This document shows, piece by piece, positions 20,895 through 32,650 of a stretch of DNA of 64,000 nucleotides. Under the pieces are notes generated by a model. The model was not told where the DNA came from. It saw only the letters and a program-made list of their open reading frames with translations, and did not search any database. The position numbers were made by a program, and so were the translations under genes. Source of the stretch: Dicyema japonicum (lineage: Eukaryota > Dicyemida > Rhombozoa > Dicyemidae); assembly GCA_011109175.1 (NCBI GenBank), contig RDEW01000045.1, positions 177,417-241,416 of the forward strand, read 5' to 3'. How positions within the stretch are numbered: position 1 is the first letter of the stretch; each line of letters starts with the position of its first letter.

Positions 20895-22068
20895 ATGACA
20901 GAACTCACTTGTTTAGGAATAGGTGGTATCCTCCTCGATATTACCTCGACATCTTCTCCAGAGATCATCAAAGAGTTTTATATATTAAAATGATTTAGGT
21001 ACAATCTCATACCAAACGGAGCTGCGAGGGCCACAGTTGAACAAATACACATGTAAAACTACAGTTAAACAAAGATTCGATGAACTAATGATGTCAGATA
21101 ACACATTATACTCTCCTGGGGGGTCCTGCTTTAATACTGCATCAGTTTTGAAGAGTCTTTTGAAAAGCTCTTCTATAGTTAATTTCATTGGTTGCCTTGG
21201 AGACGATCTCAGAGGGAAGTACATTCAAGAATTCATTCAAAGGATAGGAATTGACGCCGAAATAGAACTTGCAGAGCCAGGAATCCCAACAGGAGTCTGT
21301 GGTGTGTTTATAAATGGAGAAGATAGGTAATTTTTAGTGTTAGTTGATCTATGTTATCTTATTTGGGAGCTGTTGACAAACTAACACTCGATTTTATCCT
21401 CAGAAAAAGAACAATGAATAAAATTAGACAAAGCCAATTGTTCTTTACGACAGGATTTGAACTTTTGGATACTTTCCAACCTGTCAAAGCAATAGCTGAC
21501 CACGTGGTGAGTTTTAACAAGATACTTTGTTATAATATCGGGGCCGAATATGTTTGCAAAACTGTAAAAGGAGTAAAAAGACAGGAAATACTTTTTCCAG
21601 CCGTGGATTACTGTTTTGGGAATTTGAAGGTAAATTTAATACTTAATTTGAAGGAATGTAAGACTTTCGCTGAGTCTTTTAATCTTGACGTATTCTATAA
21701 CCTAACTATTAGAGTTCTGATGTCGACAAAATAGCCATTAATATATCAAAATTACCTAAACTTAATAATTCTATATCGAGAACTGTAGTCATTACTGATG
21801 GACCAAACAAGATCACCGTCTTTAAAGGTGCTGCTATATTTTAGCCAAAGACAACCGAATTTATAAATTTGATCCTATTTTGCTTTCAAAGTTTGAAATT
21901 GTTAATACAAATGGTGCTGGAGATGCATTTATGGGCGGTTTAGTTTGGAATGTAATCCAAGGATTTCTATATGGCTTATCATGTGGAGAATGTTTACAGA
22001 AATGCGTAGAGAAGGCTTGTCTTTCTGCCTCTAAAGTCATCAAAAAGTCAGAGGCATGCATGATTTAG
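20895..22068 (+). CDS. ADK: Adenosine kinase (ribokinase/PfkB family), seven exons
   Basis: It starts at ATG 20895 and stops at TAG 22066-22068. Exons read LGIGGILLDITSTSSPEIIK, EYNLIPNGAARAT, SPGGSCFNTASVLKSLLK, FIGCLGDDLRGKYIQEFIQR, LGAVDKLTLDFI and VITDGPNKITVFKAK, and end with the catalytic NTNGAGDAFMGGL (GAGD, Asp base). The enzyme phosphorylates adenosine to AMP in purine salvage. Clean GT-AG introns are 24 bp (20975-20998), 24 bp (21630-21653), 23 bp (21690-21712) and 17 bp (21828-21844). Two joins are irregular. Between 21035 and 21064 a 28-bp removal keeps frame but ends CA. At 21327 the GT-AG option of 17 bp leaves an in-frame TGA, while a 20-bp removal ending TTG restores the frame. 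Length and block order fit a full-length enzyme. Confidence 0.92.
21828..21844 (+). other. 17-bp intron in adenosine kinase
   Basis: GTGCTGCTATATTTTAG. Its removal joins AAAG to CCAAAG (phase 1) and preserves the alignment into NTNGAGD. Without removal the frame hits TAG. Confidence 0.75.
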
Positions 22069-23129
22069 TCGATTTTATTTGGTTTTTGAAATTTTGTTCA
22101 TGTTTACATTTTATTTAATAATTATAAGAAATTTAAAATTTTGTAGAATTATAACAATTAAAACTCTACCTACAAAGTGACTCACACAAGTTCGCACATT
22201 TTAACAATTTAAGACAATCAAAATAATCTGATAGGATGGAATAAAGATATACCAATAAGTAGAGTTTTCCTCATTTCTATTTATTGCTGATTATTTGAAT
22301 GTCCCAAGGTGTTCTTTCTTTTTGTCATACATGAAGCATAATGAATTTCTCTCGTGATCATTTGACCTATTTTTTTTCTGCAACATTGAATCCAACACTC
22401 TGTACACAAAACAACCTGAACTGACTGTCAACATACTTTAATGAAGATTTATAATTACTTGAGGTCTTACTTTGGACTGACAATTAACATTTACCAAAAA
22501 ATTGTGCTTTATACATTCTGTATCCTCCCAAAGAAGTTATCTCAAACAAGTCTTTGACCGTCATGAATGTAGAAAACACACAAAAACACTTAAAGTGAGT
22601 CTAACTACATTCGACCAATTTTGAAACTCGGGAAACCTAAAAACTTTCTAGTTTTCTATAAGCTGGTGTTTCTGGTCCACGGATATCCAACTTCTTGCTG
22701 TTAAAACTGAGTACTTATTAAACAAAAACATCCCTCCAGATAATGTATCCATTACTTAAACCTTCCCTTATGCAGAACTCACAGTTTATTTTAAGAAGTA
22801 AGAGGAGTAATGTTAATTAATCCAAAACATATCCAAGACATGTGGTCTTACTTGTCATTCTTTTTGTTTGTTTGTGTGTGTTCCAAAAGACAATCCAGTT
22901 CCGTAGTGTTTAAACAATGATGACTCGTCAACCCCAAAGCAGTAAAATATCTGCTACCAATTTACTCTCATTCCTCATTTCCACATCAGCGTCAGTCATT
23001 ATATCTCTGTTAACATTCACAGAATGTCCGCATGACAATCAAATCTTAGCTCCACAACCTAGTCAGAGACAGTGACCCTCCTGCTTGTATCCAATTAGCA
23101 TACTTTCGACAGGATAACCAGCGGGACAA
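22069..23129. other. Intergenic, no gene seen
   Basis: No frame on either strand reads as conserved protein. No repeat with other parts of the window was noticed. Confidence 0.4.
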
Positions 23130-23330
23130 TCTTTAATTGAAAATCTTAAAGAAAAAAAAGTTCTCCCACAAGGAAATCATGTTTGTGATATTTCTCAACT
23201 TCAACTTGATTGAGGCGATCCTGTGAAGTAGTATCAACTTAAGAATTATTTCATTTTTAATTTTGCCATGCACAAAAATATCAGGTTTGTTAAATTCCAC
23301 CTTTGTTTCAGTCAAAATCGACATAACTTG
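23130..23330 (-). mobile_element. LINE C-terminal fragment (R4/Dong-like)
   Basis: The minus strand reads FNKPDIFVHGKIKNEIILK, a copy of the endonuclease-like block at 4665-4730 (plus). Confidence 0.65.
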
Positions 23331-23389
23331 TATCTCAACATTATGTGTCGATAATAATTACTTAACAAAATTTCTCCTCACCTTTTTCG

Positions 23390-25990
23390 ATGTGGTTCAC
23401 CTTCACGTGGAGAAAATTGGATAGCAGTATCAATCTGGCAACTAAAAAGAACCACAGCTATTCCCCTGTCAACCTCTTCAACGACCTCTGGGAAGTCGGA
23501 CTAGATGATGGCAGCTATTTAACAGGCGCGCAGCTTTCGCTCCCAAAGATCGGATTGGCTACTCCTAATCATTGCTGGGGACATCGAATAGAACCCCGGG
23601 CCCCATAAGAACGGGAAATTCCTTAATATCATGCAATTCAACATAAACGGCCTCACACACAAATCAAATGAACTTTTTGCATTCCTAACTTCCCACAAAA
23701 TTGCTACAAAAAACGAAACCCACAAAATTGCTACAAGAAACGAAACTATCAATAAAGTCAGTGCTTCCAAACTACAAAGACTACTCAATTGTACCGCCGT
23801 GATCGACCAAATTCAAACAGAAGAGGCGGTGTTCTCATACTCATACACAAATCTATCCCATTCCTTGATACTTCCGCTCGGACACAAGCTCTGTTTGAAA
23901 ATGACGATCACATCGAACTTACTTCCATTTTGGTGAAAATAAACCACACAATATAAACATTTTAAATATTTACATCCCACACCAAGTTACAGTATGAAAC
24001 ATTACTCCCCAAAACTAAAAGAATTGCAAAAGATTGAAAATGTGATAATCTGCGGAGACCTAAATGCAAAAGATCCTCTCTGGCTAATCGGCCAAAAGAG
24101 TAATGAAAGGGGTTTCAGGTCCTCTCTTAACTAGAACAAATAGTTATTCTCAATGACAGAAAATCACACACTCGGACAGCTTCCAGACCTGGACACTCCA
24201 ATACATCACCTGACCTCACATCACTATCTAACTACTGACTATATCCCAATTTCTCCATCCAGTTCTCCATCACTATCTTCGGTGATATCTTGGAGAATTG
24301 TATATGACCAACACTCGGACCATAATCTAACTCTACTGTCAATCGAACTACTCTCGTCTAACTCTACTGTCAATCTATACATTCCAAAAGGACTCATTGC
24401 AGACTATTATCCCAATTTCACTAAGGAAATAATCGAAAAGATTCATACAAGACGTCGACTCAAAAAATCAAGAATTTATACGACCGAACCATCCAACCTT
24501 AATAGTGAAATTACAGAATTAATCAACAAAAGGAAATTGGACTGTTGGAACAATTTCATCACAAAAATTAACCACCAAGCAAAACTAAAAAATTTTTGGG
24601 GCACTTTACGTGAAATTCAGTCGAAACAAAATAGCAAGAAGACAACCCACGCCACCAGTATTGACAAGAATCAAACATCACGTGATTTCACTCATCAGGC
24701 AGATGTCATAATGGACCACTACGCAAAAAGTGAGTCACATAGATATGAACAAGTGCTCTCGTCCATGCAAATTGGAAAACGTTCAAACTCCTAAAAAAAC
24801 TTATTGAAATCAGTACGTCAGATGTCGAAAAACTCATCAAAAACTCTCCTGCCAAAGGGCTCGAAAGAATCTGCATTTAGAGCACCTGGGAACGCAAGGA
24901 CTCAAAGCAATAACAGACATAATTTCTGTGTTCATCAACACCTGCAGAATTTTTGCACTATGGAAAAAATCCAAAATAATCCCAATCCTGAAACCCAAGA
25001 AAGATCCTTCGGATCCGGGATCTATCAGACCAATTTCACAACTATCAATAGTATCGAAAATTTTTGAATGTGTTGTACTGAAACTAATATCGAAGTATCT
25101 TCCTTGATTTTCAACATGGCTTTCGTCATCAATACTCAACATTAACACATCTCTCTACCCTAACTCAATATATCGCTGATGGTTTCAACAATTATAATCC
25201 TTCCAAACAGACTATCCTTGCATCGATTGACATAACCAAGGCGTTTGATCGAACATCAAGGCGCGTGCTAAGTAACAAAATTCTTACATCTCGAATTCCT
25301 CCACGTCTTCAGAATTGGCTAACAAATTTCCTCTCTGGAAGAATTGGTCGAGCTGAAATTATGTCATGTCTATCTCACTACAGACTCCTTCCAAATGGAG
25401 TTCCCCAAGGCTCCGTTTTGTCACCTACCTTATTCAACTTGCACCTAAGCGACATTCCAACCAATTCCAAGACACTACTCCTATTGTATGCGGATGACCT
25501 GATTATTGCCTCTAAAGACATAAACGTCAACGAAGCAACGGAGAATGTTCAGATCCACTTGAACACTCTTGAAGAGTGGCTTGGAGCAAACCACTTATCC
25601 CCCTTTCCATCGAAATCCACCGTCACTGTATTCACGTCCAACCGCCGCCAACTTAATTTTCAACCAATTTTAATAATTCATGGACAAACACTCACCGTTG
25701 CAAAACATCTTAAAATACTTGAAGTAATTTATAACCAACTACTAACTTCTCTAAACATGTGGAGGAACAATGTACAAAGGCCTCTCGCAACATCAACATA
25801 CTTACAGCTGTGTCAGGCCATTCCTTTGGGCAAAGCAAAGAAGCTTTAACCATCATAAACAATTTATTTGAACAACTATTAACTATGCAAGTGCTTGCTG
25901 GTCAACCTTTTGCCTCTCTCTATTGACAAACTACAAAAAGTACAAAACATCGCGCTCAGGATAATTACTGGATGTCTCAGATCAACAGGA
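23390..25990 (+). mobile_element. 2A-bearing LINE, decayed copy
   Basis: The leader starts MWFTFTWRK at 23390, as in the copies at 41417 and 46999. Around 23565-23612 another frame reads IIAGDIE, a stop, then NPGP, a 2A-type motif whose codon after GDIE is TAG. Endonuclease pieces follow (ENVIICGDLNAKDPLWL near 24030-24085), then RT: SIDITKAFDRTSRR, LLPNGVPQGSVLSPTLFNLH and LLLYADDLIIASKD. The tail region repeats near 26000. Several frame breaks. Confidence 0.85.
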
Positions 25991-26229
25991 GTTGACTAAA
26001 ATAAAAGTTTAACTTAAGACTAACAATTAAAATTTTCTAGGTGTTCTCTGTCAAATATGTTAAGACGTTTGTTTAGATCAGGTAAACCTCTTCGGCGCGA
26101 GGGTTGATAAATAAATAGACTTTGAGAGGCCTAATGTACTGAAAAGTTTATGGAGGATCAGAAATCACCCTAACCTAGCAGTACACAGTAGAATGTATTT
26201 ATTTTCATCTGCCTCCTGGAATAGATCAT

Positions 26230-26450
26230 TATTTGAATAAATGCTATGATGATCGAAGCTACCCAGAAAAGGGAGTTCTGAGCTCCAAAGTCTGGCTGAC
26301 ATTCAAGAGGATCCATTTACTCATTCCACTGGAAAACAATTTCGTTCGCTGCCGACGAATTATGGTATTGACCTCAGCTTCCCGCACAATATCCTCTGTG
26401 CTTGAATGAAGGTTCTGCTGGAACGGGTCAGGATAAAGCAATTAGTTTTA
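26230..26450. repeat. Dispersed repeat shared with 45290-45420
   Basis: The stretch around 26306-26400 (CATTCCACTGG...AACAATTTCGTT...CCTCAGCTTCCCG) resembles 45333-45410. The origin is not clear. A LINE leader or tail is possible. Confidence 0.45.
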
Positions 26451-26661
26451 CCCTTGGTTTTTAAAATAATTTAATATAACAAACATCTTCCACATGGTCT
26501 ACGACTAACATTATGAGACTTAATCGATGCAAAAAGCGTAACAAAAAGTGCAATAACAAATCACAAATAAACCAAAATTAATAGAAAACACCAAATCAAT
26601 AAATCAGGATATTAGTGAGGAGGCATTGGAGGAATTACTAAACATTAGAGAACCACAATTA

Positions 26662-27133
26662 CTATCTAAATGTTGGAGGGAGAACCTTGTTCCTAATGTA
26701 GTAACGGGCAAGTCTGTGAATTTTGCTTTCGGTCAATAAAAGGTGATATTTGCTGCATTTATCCGTCCTGTTCTTGTTTAGGTGATCTATTACACGGATA
26801 GACTTGCTTATTAAATGGTAGAGATCCTCGGGGAGCAAAGGAGCCATTCCATTCTTCTTAAGGATTCTAAGAACCTTGTTACTGGCACAACGAGAAATGT
26901 TAGGAACTCCATATACGTCCCTTAGAAAGACTCCTGAAGTTTAAGGCTCAATAATACCAATTTGGGAAGGTCTCATCCCTTTCTTAGCAAGACGGACAAT
27001 TGTAGTTTCAATTTCAGTAGGAGTCATCTTTAACCACTTCGGGATTGACTTTTGGACAGGTTGAAACTGACCTGGATATACCTTTTCTGGTATATTAAGA
27101 TTATTATTACCCTCTTCCATACATACGACCCAT
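26662..27133 (-). CDS. RPS13: 40S ribosomal protein S13 (uS15), two 24-bp introns
   Basis: The minus-strand ATG is at 27133. Exon 1 gives MGRMYGR, a 24-bp intron (27087-27110) follows, then GKGISRS, SIPKWLKMTPTEIE and AKKGMRPSQIG. A second 24-bp intron (26934-26957) comes before VFLRDVYGVPNI, NKVLRILKKNGMAPLLPEDL and ESKIHRLARYYIRNKVLPP, ending TAG at 26662. uS15 sits in the small-subunit platform and binds 18S rRNA. Block order and spacing match animal S13 throughout; about ten C-terminal residues are missing. One surplus base at 27067 must be ignored to move from GKGISRS into the SIPKWLK frame. Because every conserved block is present, I read that as a sequence error rather than gene death. 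Confidence 0.95.
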
Positions 27134-27429
27134 CTTGTAGCAAAAACGTGATTTTTATTTTATTTAAATTTTTAATTATTTATTTTATAATTAAAAGTAA
27201 TTTTTAATATAATATTATAAGCTTCTCACTGAATTGTGATGTCATTCCCAAGGAGACCTAGATTTTTAATTTATTTATAAATAAATACGTTTGCATTATT
27301 ATGTCACAGACGCTACGCGTTACATAATGCTCAAATTTACAATTTCAAGGATTTTTTTATAAAACTTTAGACATGTCTTTCTCATTTATTATATTTAATT
27401 TTTTTACAAAATAATTTTTTAAACAATTA

Positions 27430-27770
27430 AACAAATGTCAGTTTAGGAAGCCTGCTGCGTGGATTGCGAACGAGTTCCCTCGGAGTATGGCTATTCCAAT
27501 CTTTTGTCTTAGCCATAACCTTTTTCGTTGATCCCTTTTCTTTCTGGCAAGCAATCCTCCGAGTTCTCGCAAAAACTCAGCCGTCATTGGACCAACGGCT
27601 CCCGATGGATTCGGTCGCAACAGGAGTAAATCGGTAGCGATCCCCGAGGCAAGAATATTTCTTGATTTTATATTCTCCGCAGTCGAAGCAGCTGCTCCAG
27701 GTGTCTGAACCGATTTAAAAATGTTCGTGCTTGAGAACGTGTCTATGCAAGTTGCGTCCCTTACCAAAGA
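27430..27770 (-). mobile_element. VWDAT/ELGG-class retroelement, C-terminal domain
   Basis: The minus frame reads RSLVRDATCIDTFSSTNIFK, TPGAAASTAENIK, GPMTAEFLRELGGLLARK and RQKIGIAILRGNSFAI, open for 109 codons. It matches the plus-strand copy at 32300-32640 closely, so the two form an inverted pair about 5 kb apart. Confidence 0.85.
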
Positions 27771-28129
27771 TCTTCCAGATTTGATAAATTAAATCAAAAA
27801 AAATTTTTGGATTTTTTTCTAAGTCCACTAGTGTAACGCTCCTGTGACATATTACAACCTTCTAAAACGTTCCGCAACTTCAATCGCTTGGAACAATATT
27901 TCTCTTGTGTGAATAAACAGAGGTCTAAAGATAGAAATTTCAATAAAAACAATATTGAAAAATATTTCATGCTTCGAACCAAGCATTAGGCCTTTTTGCC
28001 CGGAACTTATGTCACTGAGCCATTTCGACTAAATAGAGTATAACTGTTTGTGACATGCAACAAAGTCAATCTCCGATAATTATGACCATGTTAATTAAAT
28101 TAATTCCAAAAAACCACTGTTTAAACCGA

Positions 28130-28745
28130 AAAAAACTAAACTAAGTGATCCCGACGAATTGGATCAAGGCTCTCATCTTTTCTCGGTGTTGATCCCATAA
28201 GCCTACACAAGTTCGTTGTGGACGAGCACTTTCTTTTTGGCATAGTGTTCATTCTTGTATTTTCGATTAGTTTTTCCATGGGTATCGGTGATTTAATGTT
28301 TTCCCCTGTGTTCCATCTTTCCGTTCGCTTTTCTGGGTTGCGGAGATTTTCTGGATGTTTGTATAAAAGGCCAGTGGTCCCCATGAAGTACACGCATATG
28401 AAATGCATGGTTCGATGTACTGTGATTAGAGCGTTTTAAGTAAAGATTGATGTCCAATTTTCCATTGACCTGTTAGGCATTCCAGATGTTGATTTTCTTT
28501 TCACATTTCTTCAGCACGTAAGTGACATGTCTCGAAAAGTTCATGTGCGTATCGAAAGTCAGACCCAATATTTTTTGCCATTTGCTGAACGGCAATTCTC
28601 TTCCCTCCGCAGTAACTTCTATTGTCCTGTTCGACAATCTTTTGTCCGAGGTATAGAGTTGTAACAGATTTTTCGGTATTGATTGACATTCGATTTTCAT
28701 TAACCACTCGAGTAGTCGATCCATGTGTGTTGTATTCTTTCCGTC
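28130..28745 (-). mobile_element. 2A-type LINE 3' fragment
   Basis: The minus strand reads MKIECQSIPKNLLQLYTSDK, then LPFSKWQKILGLTFDTHMNF and VTYVLKKCEKK, the post-RT block ILGVTFDxxLxFxxHV seen in the LINE at 41.4 kb. Its 5' edge (28722-28745) shares CCATGTGTGTTGTATTCTTT with 9640 and is joined abruptly to another LINE. Confidence 0.75.
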
Positions 28746-28749
28746 GCTG

Positions 28750-29035
28750 ATTAAGATATTTCAAAGACTTCTCCCATGATGATGTTTGCTGGCGTTCTAT
28801 TCTTAGAATATGACCAAACAGTTTCCAGTGCATATTCATGATCGGGATGCTCAGAAGTCCATCTTTTGTAAATTACTTCACTCCTTACACGCATTGGCCA
28901 CTTCAATCCCAAGAGAGACCAAAATTGATCCCTATGAAAGGAGTCGAGCCTTTTTCCGTCGGTTTTCCAGATTTCCCATATTCCATAGTTATACTCAAGG
29001 ATCGGTTTCACGAGAGGCTCATACAATCTGAGTCT
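28750..29035 (-). mobile_element. LINE C-terminal fragment (same family as 18.4-19.7 kb)
   Basis: The minus frame reads YEPLVKPILEYNYGIWEIWK, LDSFHRDQFWSLLGLKWPMR, then WKLFGHILRIE in an adjacent frame. It aligns with the C-terminal part of the plus-strand copy at 19150-19400. Confidence 0.8.
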
Positions 29036-29348
29036 GAGTGATGGCCTGTACGCCTATATCTGCTTTGTATGTGTGTAACCAATCAATATAGATTTCCTTT
29101 GAATAATATAGGATTTGAAGTCTTCATCTATAATAAACCCAATCATTTTTTCAGTATAATGACAACTCGGAGAGTTCCTTGTTTCGTTATCTCCTGCGAT
29201 AATGAAGGACATCAGATGTGACAACAGAAAATGAATCCAAAGATGAGATTAAAAGAATGTCAACTGTCGACATTGGACTTGTGCATTGAGATCACTACCT
29301 ACGTTTTGCAAAACAATCTAAATATTTATTTATAACAATAAAATCGTT

Positions 29349-29606
29349 CTAAAGTCCAGCGGATATGATCGAGTGGCTGTTACCTCTGACTACTGCCAGG
29401 GATATCCTTTGGAAAAGCCACTCGGTTTCCCGACGCTCCCTCGAGGCTTTGGTCAATGGAAACCCAAGTGCTCTAAGGAAAGAGACCGTCTTGGGGCCAA
29501 AGACTCCGCTCGTCTCGACGACCACTGGCTGTACATGGAAACAGTTTAGGAGGCTGCTGTATTTCTTTATTTTTGAGTTTTCATATAAACGGGCGGCCTT
29601 TTGCAA
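29349..29606 (-). mobile_element. VWDAT/ELGG-class retroelement, C-terminal domain (second subfamily)
   Basis: It reads SKIKKYSSLLNCFHVQPVVV, ETSGVFGPKTVSFLRALG and FQRISLAVVRGNSHSI, open for 85 codons. It is clearly diverged from the 27.4 and 32.4 kb copies, so at least two subfamilies are present. Confidence 0.8.
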
Positions 29607-29989
29607 AATGTTTAGGAAATGATCTTGAATGTTTGAAGGCTAAAAAGTCACGATACGATATCCAAGAAACGCTTCCGAAGCTCGGATTTACCTTCATTGG
29701 ATCTGCTCTTTGGCGTCATTTTAAGTAGCATATGAAGTTGCGAAATCAAAAAAGCCACATCCTATTGCATATACTCTTATTAAGCCTTGTGCATTGGAAA
29801 TGGTGAAAACAGTTCTGACTCCAGTCCCTCTCGAAAACTGCAGCAGATTCCTTTGTGAAATAATTATATCCGGGATGAATTAATTGTGATGATATTCTTA
29901 AACAAGTTATTTCGGACATAAGAATTCTTGCATTAAGATTTCAATCAGTTGGGTGAATCTACCGATGATAATTGCTGTCAACTAATTAA

Positions 29990-31030
29990 CTTTGTTCCTT
30001 ATGTACAAGAAAATTTAATTTCGGAAGAGTTTCTTTTTTGCAATCTTCTCGAAACGGAAGCCTCTGCAAAATTTTTTCCATGTAATTGAGACTTTTTTGA
30101 TAAACATGATATTCCATTGGAAATTATCGGGCCAATTTGCACGGATGGTGTTTCAGTTATGCTGGGAAACAGGTCGGGGTTTGCAGCCCATTAGAAAAAA
30201 CATGTTCCAGATGTAAATGTTACTCAGTGTATCCTTCATCTTGCATGCACTCGTATCGAATCTTTGCCGATTAAGTTAAAAAATGTCTCAAATTCGTGTG
30301 TCAAAGTCGTGAATTTCATTCGAGGGAGAGCTTTGAACCATAGACTGTTCAAAGCATTATGTATTGATTATGATGCAGACTCTACTTTTCTCTTGTATCA
30401 CACCAATGTTAGATGGCTGTCAAGAAGTCGTGTTTTGACAAGCTTTTTTATTCTCAAATTTTGTTATTTTATTGGGATATTTGGCTGACATTTTCATTTT
30501 AACCAGTTGAGTCTTTCAATTCAAAGGAAAGGCCTTCAGGAATAAATTGTTGATGTGGACTCGACGTATTCAAGACAATAATTTTGCCAATTTTCCAAAA
30601 CTGGATGGCCATTAAATCCAACTTGACTTTTGATAAAATTATTAAAACAGAAATCAACAATCATCTTGAAGGCTTAAGCTTTCATTTGATGGATATTTTT
30701 CAATTGGAGACATTAAAGATACCTGGATTGTTAACCCATTTGCTTTCAAATAGAGAAGATGGAGATGGTGATAAAAAATTTTGATTGAAATGCTAGCATC
30801 ACTGAAAATGTTGTACGACTCAAATTTTTCGGAGGTTTTTTGGTGCGGTTCGCAAATTGGGTTTCCGACCCTTGCAAAAAAAGCATTGCAAGTTCTGGTT
30901 CCATTTGCAACAACTTGGCTATGTGAAACTGGATTTTCATATCTACTATATATATAACGCTCCCTGAAAACGATCTCAGAATTGCACTAGCAGACAAAAA
31001 ACCACGTTTCAAACAATTAGTTAAAACTAA
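29990..31030 (+). pseudogene. hAT-family (ZBED5-like) transposase pseudogene
   Basis: In order it reads IIGPICTDGVSVMLGNRSGF, QCILHLACTRIESLP, VVNFIRGRALNHRLFKALC, LLYHTNVRWLSRSRVL, and near the end FWCGSQIGFPTLAKKALQ, TWLCETGFSY and PENDLRIALADKKPRFKQLV. These are the CTDG, CxxH, HTxVRWLS and C-terminal dimerisation blocks of hAT transposases. Many stops and shifts interrupt it. Confidence 0.88.
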
Positions 31031-31259
31031 AAGGCAGGAAAAGTCTCAAGGAACCAAATTTTATGTAGACAATCGAATATCAGGAAATATGGGATTAACT
31101 GCACGCAATGTGAATCATTCGTCCATCTGGGCTGCATAAAAATAAGTAAAGCTTGCGCCGAGACGCTGTCGTGTAGGCTGTGCCCCTTTTGTATTGGAAT
31201 GGAGGCCCCCAGGCGGGAAAAAATAACTTAGCCAAACTTTACACTGCCACATACAGACC

Positions 31260-32650
31260 ATACTCTCTTGAAGATCTCGAACCTCAGGAAAGCCATGAAG
31301 ATCCCAGTAAAAATCCCTAAAGGAGTACGAATTGCCGCAGCAACGTGTCTTTCAGATGCCATTGAACACGCACTATCCTCTGACAGTTGGAAATCCTGGC
31401 TAAAATTTATATGCTTTGCACCTGTCGCACTGGAATACCTACAAAGGAATCTGAGGACAATAATAAAGAAACAAACTCCCGACTCGACTTATCCGAGAAA
31501 CTGAAACGAAACATAATTAATTTTAGCTGTCATAACATACACACAATACTTGAACGTCCACTTAATGTCAATGAGGTCGAAATCAGAGGATCATACACCA
31601 AAGATGCCCCAACAAACTAAAGAAGAGAGTAAACCGAAAACTTCTTGAAGGTGACGTGCGGGCAGCCTTACGGTTATCACGTCCGATGACACAGTATTGT
31701 ATTGTACCTTCCGAGGTTCTAAATACCTTAATACTGAAGCACCCAGATGGACCGACTGACTATGAAAAGTTTTTGAATCCTGAAGGAACCCCGGAGATAA
31801 TCATTACCGAATCCGAAGTGCGCCGGGAATAGCTTCCTTTGCCGTTAGCAGCGGCGGAGGCTTGGAGGGGCTACGTCCTGGTCATATTAAGGACCTTACG
31901 TCCACGTACACCTCGGAAGCTGGACGCTGTCTTGTCAAATCAATTACGGACCTAATAAGAAAAATGGTTAATGGCAACATCCCAGAGTATGCCAGAGAAT
32001 TGCTCTTCTCCGCAAGGCTACTCGCTTTCAAAAAACCAAACGGGGGAATCCGTCCCATTGCGGTCGTGAACTATTTTCGAAGACTCGCAGCGAAGATAAC
32101 TTCGACCCTGGTGAGCCGACAACTCGGTGCAGAGTTCTTTCCTAAACAAATGGGTGTTAGTATCCAGAACGGATGTGAAGCAGCGGTTCATGCAGCAAGG
32201 CGTTTCTTCACACAGAGAAGGCTACAGGCTTCCCAGCACAGCTTGAACCAGAGGGTCTTGATCGAGGAGATGGGAAGAGACCTGACGGGATGACCCTTTT
32301 CCCCTTCACGTCTGGAAGATCTTTGGTCTGGGACGCAACTTGTGTAGACACGTTCTCAATCACGAATATTTTCAAATCGGTTCGACACCTGGAGCAGCTG
32401 CTTCGACTGCGGAGAACCTAAAAATCAAGAAATATTCTTGCCTCGGGGATCGCTATCGATTTACTCCTGTTGCGACCGAATCATTGGGAGCCGTTGGTCC
32501 AATGACGGCTGAGTTCTTGCGAGAACTCGGAGGATTGCTTGCCAAAAAGAAAAGGGATCAACGAGAAGGGTTATAACTAAGACAAAAGATTGGAATAGCC
32601 ATACTCCGAGAGAACTCGTTCGCAATCCAGGCAGCAGCTTCCTCAACTAA
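31260..32650 (+). mobile_element. VWDAT/ELGG-class retroelement, RT plus C-terminal domain, internally deleted
   Basis: It reads AMKIPVKIPKGVRIAAATCL, LRPGHIKDLTSTYTSEAGRC, FSARLLAFKKPNGGIRPIAV and VSIQNGCEAAVHAARRFF, the first RT blocks. It then jumps to DGMTLFPFTSGRSLVWDATC, TPGAAASTAENLKIKKYS, GPMTAEFLRELGGLLAKK and RQKIGIAILRENSFAI. The RT catalytic half and Cys/His region are missing between about 32275 and 32290. Confidence 0.85.

Noticed and set aside
27794-27982. Minus-strand frame with a hydrophobic N-terminus (MKYFSILFLLKFLSLDLC)
   Set aside because: It continues directly into retroelement sequence at 27770, has no homologue or intron support, and could be chance in AT-rich DNA.
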